A model generated the notes under the pieces. It saw only the letters and a program-made list of their open reading frames with translations, searched no databases and was not told the origin of the DNA. Made by a program: the position numbers and the translations under genes. DNA of 64,000 nucleotides from an uncultured Lachnospiraceae bacterium (GTDB lineage: Bacteria > Bacillota > Clostridia > Lachnospirales > Lachnospiraceae): positions 105,043 through 169,042 of the forward strand of contig CAJUAA010000004.1 in NCBI GenBank assembly GCA_910584205.1, given 5' to 3'. Numbering within the stretch: position 1 is the stretch's first letter; the number at the start of each line of letters is the position of its first letter. This document shows, piece after piece, positions 1 to 7,474 of this stretch.

Positions 1-829
1 ATTTCAGAAGACGTCTTCCCTCTTCGGTCTTATACATGGCTGCTCTCTTCATAGCCTGCTCAAAATCGATCTTATGTCCGTCGAACTCCGGTCCGTCCAC
101 GCATGCGAACTTCACTTCATCCCCTACCAGTACACGGCAGGCACCGCACATGCCGGTTCCGTCCACCATGATGGGATTCATGCTGACGATGGTGGGGATT
201 CCCAGCTTCTTCGTTGTCAGGCACGCAAACTTCATCATAATCATCGGACCGATCGCCACACACAGGTCATAATGGTGTCCCTCGCTCACCAGCTTCTCCA
301 GCATCGCCGTACCGACTCCGTGGAACCCGTAGCTGCCGTCGTCCGTACACAGATACAGATTGCCGACTTTGCTCATCTCCTCCTCCAGGATCAGCAGGTC
401 CTTCGTCCTTGCTCCGACGATGATATCACATTCAATTCCATGATCGTGCAGCCATTTTGCCTGCGGATAGACAGGAGCTGTGCCGACGCCTCCGGCAATG
501 AACACAACTTTTTTCTTTTTAACTTCTTCAAAGTCATCAGTGACCAGCTCAGACGGACGTCCAAGCGGCCCTACAAAGTCAGCAATCTCGTCCCCTGCCT
601 TTAATGCGACCAGCTTGTGGGTGGAAACACCGATGGGCTGAAATGCCAGCGTAATGGTCCCTGCCTCCCTGTCATAGTCGCAGATCGTAAGCGGAATGCG
701 CTCCGCATTCTCATCTACCCTTACAATAATGAACTGTCCCGGTTCACAGGACTTTGCCACGCGCGGTGCATGGATCACCTGCTTGTAGACTGCTGCAGAG
801 AGCTTCTCTGCTTCCAAAATCTTAAACAT
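1..829 (-). CDS. nfnA: NfnA/SudB-type ferredoxin-NADP+ reductase subunit alpha, 3' end outside window
   Basis: This is a sulfide/dihydroorotate dehydrogenase-like FAD/NAD-binding subunit. With NfnB (GltD-like) such proteins form the electron-bifurcating NADH-dependent ferredoxin:NADP+ oxidoreductase in the cytosol. About 276 codons are visible and the gene runs off the left edge, close to full family length. The start MFKILEAEKLSAAVYKQ is preceded by AGGAGG at a normal distance. Visible parts are the FAD-binding RIPLTICDYD stretch (about 45-55), the NAD-binding GGVGTAPVYPQAKWL loop (about 110-124), and a C-terminal CGACRV segment with a further Cys that matches the 2Fe-2S ligands. An nfnB partner would be expected just beyond the left edge. 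The family call is firm. The exact physiological role (Nfn versus sulfide dehydrogenase) is inferred. Confidence 0.88.
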   Translation of the reverse strand, partial: MFKILEAEKLSAAVYKQVIHAPRVAKSCEPGQFIIVRVDENAERIPLTICDYDREAGTITLAFQPIGVSTHKLVALKAGDEIADFVGPLGRPSELVTDDFEEVKKKKVVFIAGGVGTAPVYPQAKWLHDHGIECDIIVGARTKDLLILEEEMSKVGNLYLCTDDGSYGFHGVGTAMLEKLVSEGHHYDLCVAIGPMIMMKFACLTTKKLGIPTIVSMNPIMVDGTGMCGACRVLVGDEVKFACVDGPEFDGHKIDFEQAMKRAAMYKTEEGRRLLK

Positions 830-925
830 ATGCTTCCTCCTAACGTCTTGTAGCGATTTCATACAATGACCACAAATCATCTACCTCTTATCATAATGCA
901 AATGTATCGATATTTCAACAAAAAA

Positions 926-1804
926 TTAAGGAACAGCCGGTACTTCCGATGGAATTTCACCAGTATCTTCCACAGGAGGCTCCGGATTTTCAGACACATT
1001 GTAGATTGCTTCCACAATTCCGCTGGTCCCTCCCTCCTCGTCTATAGCCACCGCCTGCAGCACGGTAAGGCCAGGCGGAATATAGACCGCTCCCTGATAC
1101 AGCCTGGATCTGGGCCCAGGCTCTTCTCCGTTTGTCGTATAATAGATCCGGCAGCCTTCCCCGGAGGTCATGGTGACGGAAAATCCCCCGGTATACTCAC
1201 CGGACGGAACACTGAAGACCGGCTCGTCCGGATACGTAAATGTTATCTGATACGTCCCCACTGCTTCCTCGCTGACGACTCCGTCGGTCCGGATGAACAC
1301 CGCCCGGATCACGGTCGTGCCCTCTCCCAGAAGGATCGGCGCCTCGTACCGGCGGCTCTTTTCGTCGGGCGTGGTCCCGTCTGCCGTATAGTAGATCTGC
1401 CCGTCGTTCCCGTTGTGGGAAAGCGTCAGCATGGGAGAATAGCTGTAGGTTCCCGGCTCCATGCCAAACTGCGGTTTTTCCAGAAGCTCTTCCGGCCCTT
1501 CGGCCACTTCCTCTGAATCTACAGGCACCTGATCGGCCTGTATCGTGGAATGATAGGCGTACTGATAGGCAAGACAGCCAAATACGACCAGACAGGCGCC
1601 GGCGGCCGCATATTTCCGCCAGCTTTTCTGTCCTTCCGGCTGAGATCCCGATTCCGTATCCTCCGGATCGGTTTCCTCCTGCCCAAGAATAAAATCCTCG
1701 TTCGGATCATAATCCGGAACGATCTGAACTGCTCTTCCGCATTTTTCGCAGTAAATCTTGTCTTCCCGTATGTCCGCCCCACACGTACATTTTCGGTATT
1801 TCAT
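926..1804 (-). CDS. membrane-anchored zinc-ribbon protein with two chitobiase-C-like repeats
   Basis: No function is known to me. The protein starts MKYRKCTCGADI; this ATG has AAAGGAAC upstream, and a longer reading frame that begins 16 codons earlier has no better site. An N-terminal zinc ribbon (CTCG...CEKCG) is followed by an acidic linker, one membrane segment (AAAGACLVVFGCLAYQYAY, about 70-90 of this start) and two extracellular repeats of about 70 residues each. The repeats carry QIYYTADGTTPDEKSRRY and RIYYTTNGEEPGPRSRLY, the signature of CHB_HEX_C-type (chitobiase/beta-hexosaminidase C-terminal) modules. A Pro/Glu-rich tail ends the protein. It lies about 60 bp downstream of spoIIIE and probably shares its transcript. 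A surface-binding or sensory role is possible but inferred. Confidence 0.8.
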   Translation of the reverse strand: MKYRKCTCGADIREDKIYCEKCGRAVQIVPDYDPNEDFILGQEETDPEDTESGSQPEGQKSWRKYAAAGACLVVFGCLAYQYAYHSTIQADQVPVDSEEVAEGPEELLEKPQFGMEPGTYSYSPMLTLSHNGNDGQIYYTADGTTPDEKSRRYEAPILLGEGTTVIRAVFIRTDGVVSEEAVGTYQITFTYPDEPVFSVPSGEYTGGFSVTMTSGEGCRIYYTTNGEEPGPRSRLYQGAVYIPPGLTVLQAVAIDEEGGTSGIVEAIYNVSENPEPPVEDTGEIPSEVPAVP

Positions 1805-1862
1805 GCCAGCGGTTGTTCCTTTCTGCTGTTCCAGGCCGTTTTCATGCAGCACAATCCATCCA

Positions 1863-4484
1863 TTACAAACTCTCCTCTATAAACTGTTCAAATTCTTCCA
1901 TGGACATCAGAACCTTCCGCGGCTTCGTTCCTTCTTCTTCTCCAACCACGCCGGCCTCCGCCAGCTGGTCCATAATCCGGGCCGCACGGTTAAAGCCGAC
2001 CTTGAACCAGCGCTGAAGCATCCCGATGGACGCCTTGTCCTTCTCGATGATAAATTTTGCAGCTTCGGCAAACAGGACGTCCCGGTCGCTGCCTCCCGGC
2101 TCAGATACGGAAGCGTTCTCCACCGCCGCCTGTACCTGCTTCATCTGTTCCGCCATCCTTTGTTCGGCTTCCGAACCCGACGGGCCGCTCCGGCTGCTCA
2201 GGAATTCCACCACCGCCCCCACCTCGGCATCCGAGACAAACGCTCCCTGTACGCGAAGCGGCTTCGGCATGCCATAGGGCGAAAACAGCATGTCTCCTTT
2301 TCCAAGCAGCTTCTCCGCCCCGTTCATATCCAGAATCGTCCGGGAATCCACGCCGGACGACACCGCAAATGCGATCCTGGACGGCATATTGGCCTTGATC
2401 AGGCCGGTGATGACATTGACCGACGGCCTCTGGGTGGCGATGATCAGATGGATTCCCGCCGCGCGGGCCAGCTGTGCCAGACGGCAGATCGCGTCCTCCA
2501 CCTCGCCGGGCGCCACCATCATCAGATCCGCCAGCTCGTCCACAATGATAACGATCTGAGGCATTTTCTCCGGTTTGCTGTCGTCCTCAATGGCCGCGAT
2601 GGAATCGATCTTGCTGTTGTATCCTTCGATGTTGCGAACGTTCAGTTCCGCAAATTTGTTATATCGGCCCATCATCTCCGCCACCGCCCAGTTCAGCGCG
2701 CCCGCGGCTTTCTTGGGATCGGTCACCACGGGAATCAGAAGATGAGGAATTCCGTTGTATGTACTGAGCTCCACTACCTTCGGGTCGATCATAATCAGTT
2801 TGACCTCTTCCGGCCTGGCCTTGTACAGAATACTCATAATCAAGGTATTGATACACACGGATTTACCGGAGCCGGTGGCGCCGGCGATCAGAAGATGAGG
2901 CATCCGGGCAATGTCCGTGACCATGATGTTGCCCCCGATATCCTTCCCCACCGCAAAGGCGATCCTGGACGGATGTTCCTTAAATTCTTTCGACTCCAGA
3001 AGTTCCCGAAGCATGACGACCGAATTTTCCCGGTTGGGAACTTCGATCCCCACCGCCGCCTTTCCGGGGATGGGAGCCTCCATACGGATATCCGGAACCG
3101 CCAGATTCAGCTTGATATCGTCCGCCAGAGAGACGATCTTGCTCACCTTCACGCCCTGGGCCGGATGAACCTCAAACCGCGTAACAGACGGCCCCTGACT
3201 GACATCCGCCACCGTTGCCCGGACTCCAAAATCCTCCATGATCTGCTGAAGATGCTGCGCCGTCTCCTGCAAGGCAATGGAATTGTTTTTCTGGCCGTTC
3301 CCTCTGGGCGGCGCTTTCAAAAGCGACACCGGAGGATACTGATAGTTTTTCGAGTCTTCGTACTGTACCGGTGCCGGCACCGCCGTCCCTTTTTCCGGTG
3401 CAGGATGTTCCTTTTCCGGAGGTTTTTTTTCACGTTCCTCCTCCATGGCCGGCAGCTCCGGAACGGGCTCCGGAGTCTTCCGCTGTTCCCTCGTCCTCTC
3501 TGCCTCCAGTTCTCTTCGGCTCAGCGCGTTTTTCAGAAGGTCATCTTCGCTGAACGAGATCTCTTCTTTCCCGGAAAGCGGCATTTCCTCCGGCGCAGCC
3601 TCCCGGACTGTCTCCGGCTTCAAAAACTCCACCGGATCTTCATCTCTCCTGGCTCTGGAACTGCGCACAGGAAAGGGCGCCGGGCCGGCCGGCTCTTCCT
3701 CTTCGGCTTCTTCCTCCTGCCATCCGTCCAGGGTGATCTCCAGCAGTCCGGATTTCTGCTGTTTCGGAATCGTCAGATCGGACGATACTCCGCTGACCTT
3801 ACGTTCCATCCGCTGTTTTTTCTCTTCCTTCCGTGCATCCGCCTTCTCCCTGCGCCGTTCCATATCCTGCTTTGCGGATTCATACACCTTTCTGCTTCCT
3901 CGGGACATTCCCCGGACAAAGGACCGCTCGGTCACGATCACGATGCAGATGATCAGAATGCCGATCAGCACCAGATAGGCTCCGATGCTTCCGAAAGCAT
4001 CATACAGAAGCCCCGACACCAGGCCGCCCATCAGCCCTCCTCCGGTGCGGTTTTCTGCACAGTACGCATAGATCTCCTTCCATCCCGACACATCATGAGA
4101 TACGGTAATCAGATGAATCAGTGATCCGGTGGACACGCAGCCCAGCACGGCTCCTGTCAGCTTGACCGCAGCAATCAGATTCTCCCTGTTCGCCAGCGAA
4201 AAAAGCACCAGTACGAGCATGACCACCGGAAAAATGTAGGCAAACAGCCCCAGACACCCGAACAGAAAGCTGCTCATCATGTCTCCTACTTTGCCGCCAA
4301 TCCCAAAATTGCTGAAAAACAGAAGGATGGACACGATCAGAAGTACCACCAGACGGATCTCGGCACCCAGATCATTCTCCTGCTTCACCGCGGTCTTTTT
4401 TGTATTTGTTTGACTTTTTTTTGACGTATTCCTTTTCGGGGAAGCGCCCTGCTTCCTGTTCCCCGACTGACGGGTTCCACTCAT
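1863..4484 (-). CDS. spoIIIE: FtsK/SpoIIIE family DNA translocase
   Basis: This is a hexameric ATP-driven pump that moves chromosomal DNA through the division or sporulation septum. The 873 residues follow the family layout. A basic N-terminus (1-38) precedes four membrane segments (about 45-170). A long charged linker rich in Glu, Pro and Arg follows (about 190-390), then the alpha and beta motor domains with Walker A GATGSGKS (534-541) and Walker B IVIIVDELADLMM (about 640-653). The last 78 residues are a winged-helix gamma domain, which in this family reads the polarity sequences of the chromosome (FIIEKDKASIGMLQRWFKVG). SpoIIIE and FtsK cannot be told apart by sequence alone here. In Clostridia this single-copy form is usually called SpoIIIE. 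Confidence 0.95.
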   Translation of the reverse strand: MSGTRQSGNRKQGASPKRNTSKKSQTNTKKTAVKQENDLGAEIRLVVLLIVSILLFFSNFGIGGKVGDMMSSFLFGCLGLFAYIFPVVMLVLVLFSLANRENLIAAVKLTGAVLGCVSTGSLIHLITVSHDVSGWKEIYAYCAENRTGGGLMGGLVSGLLYDAFGSIGAYLVLIGILIICIVIVTERSFVRGMSRGSRKVYESAKQDMERRREKADARKEEKKQRMERKVSGVSSDLTIPKQQKSGLLEITLDGWQEEEAEEEEPAGPAPFPVRSSRARRDEDPVEFLKPETVREAAPEEMPLSGKEEISFSEDDLLKNALSRRELEAERTREQRKTPEPVPELPAMEEEREKKPPEKEHPAPEKGTAVPAPVQYEDSKNYQYPPVSLLKAPPRGNGQKNNSIALQETAQHLQQIMEDFGVRATVADVSQGPSVTRFEVHPAQGVKVSKIVSLADDIKLNLAVPDIRMEAPIPGKAAVGIEVPNRENSVVMLRELLESKEFKEHPSRIAFAVGKDIGGNIMVTDIARMPHLLIAGATGSGKSVCINTLIMSILYKARPEEVKLIMIDPKVVELSTYNGIPHLLIPVVTDPKKAAGALNWAVAEMMGRYNKFAELNVRNIEGYNSKIDSIAAIEDDSKPEKMPQIVIIVDELADLMMVAPGEVEDAICRLAQLARAAGIHLIIATQRPSVNVITGLIKANMPSRIAFAVSSGVDSRTILDMNGAEKLLGKGDMLFSPYGMPKPLRVQGAFVSDAEVGAVVEFLSSRSGPSGSEAEQRMAEQMKQVQAAVENASVSEPGGSDRDVLFAEAAKFIIEKDKASIGMLQRWFKVGFNRAARIMDQLAEAGVVGEEEGTKPRKVLMSMEEFEQFIEESL

Positions 4485-4522
4485 CTCTCTCTCCTGTCTT
4501 TCCTGCTTGTTTTCTCACGCCT

Positions 4523-4554
4523 TTAAAAGGACCAGTCCCAAAGGACCAGTCCTT
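4523..4554 (-). terminator. hairpin downstream of the HPr-like gene
   Basis: Two direct copies of AAAGGACCAGTCC are adjacent. Because the unit is itself partly palindromic, the minus-strand transcript folds into an imperfect hairpin (AAGGAC...GTCCTT pairing) that ends in TTTT. It lies between the stop of the HPr-like gene and spoIIIE, where a terminator would be expected. The short U-run makes it a weak candidate. Confidence 0.5.
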
Positions 4555-4581
4555 CTGTTCATCTCTTTTATGAACTGCTGA

Positions 4582-4845
4582 TTAAAGAGTCTCTTCAAAA
4601 AACGCCTGCATCTCCTCGGCTGCCACGTCCTCATCCGGTCCTTTCACCGTAACTGTTACCGTATCTCCGTACTGGATATCCAGATCGATCACCGACAGCA
4701 GCTTTTTCAGATCCCCGCTCCTGTCCTTCGTGTCATTGGAGATAACAATACTGCTCTTAAATTCCTTTGCCAGCTGAAGAAACAGGCCCGCTGCTCTTGC
4801 ATGCATCCCCAGTTCTTCCTGGATCGTATACTGAAAAGTCTTCAT
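4582..4845 (-). CDS. HPr-like phosphocarrier protein lacking the Ser46 motif
   Basis: HPr proteins carry phosphate from PTS Enzyme I to sugar-specific EIIA domains. This 87-residue protein has the right length and the active-site histidine His15 in LGMHARAAG. Two features are odd. The usual HARPA is HARAA. The KSIMG segment that holds the regulatory Ser46 is replaced by KKLLS, so HPr kinase control is not expected. It is monocistronic, with its own strong promoter upstream and a hairpin downstream, and no Enzyme I gene is nearby. It may be a second, Crh- or NPr-like paralogue and not the main sugar HPr (inference). Confidence 0.85.
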   Translation of the reverse strand: MKTFQYTIQEELGMHARAAGLFLQLAKEFKSSIVISNDTKDRSGDLKKLLSVIDLDIQYGDTVTVTVKGPDEDVAAEEMQAFFEETL

Positions 4846-4927
4846 ATCCCCCTCCTGATCGTATGTATCGCGCCCTGTCCGCAGGCAGACCTTCCGCCCC
4901 CGCGGACAACCTCTGTGAATTGACCCT

Positions 4928-4956
4928 ATTATACCACACCGTCCCGCAAATGTAAA
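4928..4956 (-). promoter_or_regulatory. sigma-A type promoter of the HPr-like gene
   Basis: On the minus strand TTTACA (4951-4956) and TATAAT (4928-4933) are separated by exactly 17 bp. The -10 is extended (TGGTATAAT). It lies about 80 bp upstream of the HPr-like start codon. Confidence 0.75.
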
Positions 4957-4990
4957 ATACTAATCAAAAATCCGGGCATCATCCGGGCGT

Positions 4991-5048
4991 CAAAAAGAAA
5001 CCGGGACCTTGAAACGGTGCCCTGCATCCACTCCAAAATCCCGGTTTC
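4991..5048 (-). terminator. rho-independent terminator after cstA
   Basis: The minus-strand transcript has a perfect 10-bp stem, GAAACCGGGA with TCCCGGTTTC, around a long loop (about 32 nt), followed by TTTTTG. It starts about 10 bp beyond the cstA stop codon. Confidence 0.75.
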
Positions 5049-5058
5049 CCATAGTATT

Positions 5059-6783
5059 TTATGCATTCTTTGTATTTTTGCCTGTCAGTGTCTGGATACC
5101 CTCAATAACAAGGATCACTGCCAGAACGATCAGGAGAACTGCCAGGATCACCTGCGCGTACGGACCCCAGTCCGCTCCGCCCGCAGAGATCAGGCCAAGC
5201 TGATCCTTCACCGTCAGAACCAGAGAACAGATGGTCACTACCATCATGAATGCCATCGGGAACAGGAACATCTTGTTATTCCGTCCGATGTTGCCAAGCC
5301 AGGTAGCCACTGCCAGAAGTCCAAGTCCTGCCAGAAGCTGGTTTGCCGCTCCGAACAGGCCCCAGATCTTGGCGTATCCGGTCATACCAAGAGCAATGCC
5401 GATGACCACCGTGATCACCGTAGCCACATACGGATTGACCAGCGTCTTCTTCCAGCCGCTGTCCACATCCTTTACCGTCTGTCCCGGCTCCAGCCAGAAT
5501 TCCTGGAACATGAAACGCGCCAGACGGGTCGCCGTATCCAGAGAGGTCAGGCAGAATGCGGAATAGGTAAGCACCAGCAGCGTATACAGCACGTTCTGCG
5601 CATCCTGAAGTCCCGGGATCGCCGCCACCATACCTGCGATACCGCCTGCGAAAATATCGGTAGCGCCTGCAGTGGTGCCGATCTTTCTCGCATAGCCGAT
5701 GGCGCACAGCGTCAAAACTGCCAGTACGCACTCCAGAAGCATGCCGCCGTAAGCGATGGGCTTCGCATCGGTCTCTTTATCCAGCTGCTTGGAAGTGGTT
5801 CCGGAAGATACCAGAGAATGGAAACCGGAGATCGCGCCGCACGCAACCGTGGTAAACAGCACCGGGAACAGATAGGACGTAACGCCCGTGCTCTCATTGG
5901 TAACTGCAAAGCCTGCAAAGGCCGGGAACAGATCCGCTTCAATCGCCGGATGCGCTCCGACCACGCCTACCACCGCGATGATGAGCATGGCATACAGCAG
6001 GAAAGAACTCAGATAATCACGGGGCTGCAGAAGAATCCATACCGGAGTCACGGAAGCGATTGCAATATAGATGCCCACGATGACCATCCACTGGTTGTTG
6101 GTCAGATAAATCGGATGGAAATTCATGCCGATGGCCATAATCAGGACGATTGCCAGCACGCCCGCCACCGACGCCACGGACATGGGCGCGTTTCTTCTGT
6201 ATACGCAGAAGCCGAATACAATGGCAATCAGGATAAATAGCAAAGATACCATGGCAACTGATGCATTGGATGCGGATGCCGCGTAATCAACGGCGCCCGC
6301 CTCCGTAAGTTTCACGCCGAACGTAGAAGCAACGATGGATGCGAATGCAGCCACCACAAGAAGCAGCGTCAGATAGGCAAAGATCAGGAACAGCCTCTTC
6401 GCACGGCGGCTCATGTTTGCGGAGATAATTTCGCCCACAGACTGGCCTTTGTGACGGATGGAAGCAAACAGCGCGCCAAAATCATGCACGCCTCCGAAGA
6501 AGATGCCGCCCACCAGAATCCAGAGGGTGACCGGAAGCCATCCGAACAACGCCGCATTGATAGGGCCTGTAATGGGGCCTGCGCCTGCAATGGATGAAAA
6601 ATGATGTCCCATCAAAACCGGTGCCTTTGCGGGAACATAGTCAACACCGTCTTCCATGGAATGCGCCGGTGTCTCCTCTTTGCTTTCGCCTACACCCCAC
6701 TGCCTGCACAGCCAGCCGCCGTAGAAAATATAACCGGCAACCAGTACAGCGATGCTGACGATCAGAAGTACTAATGAATTCAT
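5059..6783 (-). CDS. cstA: carbon starvation protein CstA family transporter
   Basis: CstA-family proteins are multi-spanning inner-membrane transporters linked to peptide and pyruvate uptake. The 574 residues are almost entirely hydrophobic helices. Family landmarks include the N-terminal GYIFYGGWL segment, HHFSSIAGAGPITGPINAA (about 60-79) and GGIFFGGVHDFGALFAS (about 93-109). The length is shorter than E. coli CstA (about 700 aa) and matches the shorter Clostridial form. It starts 14 bp downstream of the stop of a small partner gene, so the two are probably co-transcribed from the promoter at about 7.4 kb, and a strong terminator follows. Substrate is not decidable from sequence. Confidence 0.93.
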   Translation of the reverse strand: MNSLVLLIVSIAVLVAGYIFYGGWLCRQWGVGESKEETPAHSMEDGVDYVPAKAPVLMGHHFSSIAGAGPITGPINAALFGWLPVTLWILVGGIFFGGVHDFGALFASIRHKGQSVGEIISANMSRRAKRLFLIFAYLTLLLVVAAFASIVASTFGVKLTEAGAVDYAASASNASVAMVSLLFILIAIVFGFCVYRRNAPMSVASVAGVLAIVLIMAIGMNFHPIYLTNNQWMVIVGIYIAIASVTPVWILLQPRDYLSSFLLYAMLIIAVVGVVGAHPAIEADLFPAFAGFAVTNESTGVTSYLFPVLFTTVACGAISGFHSLVSSGTTSKQLDKETDAKPIAYGGMLLECVLAVLTLCAIGYARKIGTTAGATDIFAGGIAGMVAAIPGLQDAQNVLYTLLVLTYSAFCLTSLDTATRLARFMFQEFWLEPGQTVKDVDSGWKKTLVNPYVATVITVVIGIALGMTGYAKIWGLFGAANQLLAGLGLLAVATWLGNIGRNNKMFLFPMAFMMVVTICSLVLTVKDQLGLISAGGADWGPYAQVILAVLLIVLAVILVIEGIQTLTGKNTKNA

Positions 6784-6797
6784 ACTAACTCTCCCTT

Positions 6798-7340
6798 CTA
6801 TTTGTTGGTTTGCGAATATAGTACTTTTTTCAAAATTTTCGCCGTCGTATGGCCGCTGCGGTTGGAATCGACCCTGCTTCTTTCAAGATCGACCACCGCG
6901 GCATGGAAATCCATCCAGCCATGCAGCGAAAAATGAAAACTTTTGTAAATGCGGCATTTTTTTAATGCCTTCCTTGCATCCTCATCACAGGTATCACAGA
7001 CGAACACCGGTGTGATAAAAGAATACATGTGTCCCGGTCCCACATGAAGCAGTTTCATGCCGTCCTCATGGACATAGTCCCTCCACTGCTTATACAGCGG
7101 CAGCGTCAGATGCGGAATATTCAGAAGATAGAGAAATTCTTCACTGTCTGCGGACCACAGCTCCGCTTTCTGTGACAGAACGTACTTCTGTGAATGCTCA
7201 AAAAAATCACAGCGGGCTGTGATCGGAATCTGCTCGTTATCGAACATATGTATGTTGTAATAAGTCTCAAAACTTTTCAGCAGACGCACCATGGCAGTCT
7301 CTCTTGTGTACTGCATATCTTTCCCCATTCTGTCGGTCAT
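6798..7340 (-). CDS. uncharacterised 180-aa protein co-transcribed with cstA
   Basis: I do not recognise a family. The protein is soluble, with no signal peptide or membrane segment. It contains a CDTCDEDARKALKKC segment and several aromatic-rich stretches (FETYYNIHMFDNEQIP near the N-terminus). Its basic C-terminus ends KKVLYSQTNK. Internal ATGs at codons 5 and 9 are alternative starts, and GGGGAAAG just before codon 9 makes that one attractive. It lies 14 bp upstream of cstA and downstream of a near-consensus promoter. A role tied to CstA regulation or carbon-starvation response is inferred from the pairing only. Confidence 0.75.
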   Translation of the reverse strand: MTDRMGKDMQYTRETAMVRLLKSFETYYNIHMFDNEQIPITARCDFFEHSQKYVLSQKAELWSADSEEFLYLLNIPHLTLPLYKQWRDYVHEDGMKLLHVGPGHMYSFITPVFVCDTCDEDARKALKKCRIYKSFHFSLHGWMDFHAAVVDLERSRVDSNRSGHTTAKILKKVLYSQTNK

Positions 7341-7389
7341 GTTCCGGGTAAAAATAAAAAAAGTATAAACTTTCTAAACTTTCTTTTAC

Positions 7390-7418
7390 ATTATAGTACA
7401 ATGCAGTGAAGAATTCAA
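7390..7418 (-). promoter_or_regulatory. near-consensus promoter of the small gene-cstA operon
   Basis: TTGAAT (7413-7418) and TATAAT (7390-7395) on the minus strand are 17 bp apart. Transcription would start near 7383, giving a leader of about 43 nt before the gene at 7340. Confidence 0.8.
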
Positions 7419-7427
7419 GTTTTTTTT

Positions 7428-7455
7428 GTCCGGCGGAACCACTGTTCCGCCGGAC
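7428..7455. other. perfect 12-bp inverted repeat between the TIR-Sel1 gene and the cstA operon
   Basis: GTCCGGCGGAAC and GTTCCGCCGGAC form a perfect stem around a CACT loop. A run of eight T lies on the plus strand directly before it, so in the minus-strand transcript the hairpin is followed by A8 and not U8. It sits 19 bp beyond the TIR-Sel1 stop codon. It may stabilise that transcript's 3' end, but it is not a canonical intrinsic terminator in either direction. Confidence 0.5.
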
Positions 7456-7474
7456 CCACTCCACTTTGTCTCTG

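Noticed and set aside
1758..4124. A 788-codon plus-strand open frame opposite spoIIIE
   Set aside because: It is antisense to the clearly conserved translocase, is rich in His, Arg and Pro as expected of a GC-rich shadow frame, and has no ribosome site or domain.
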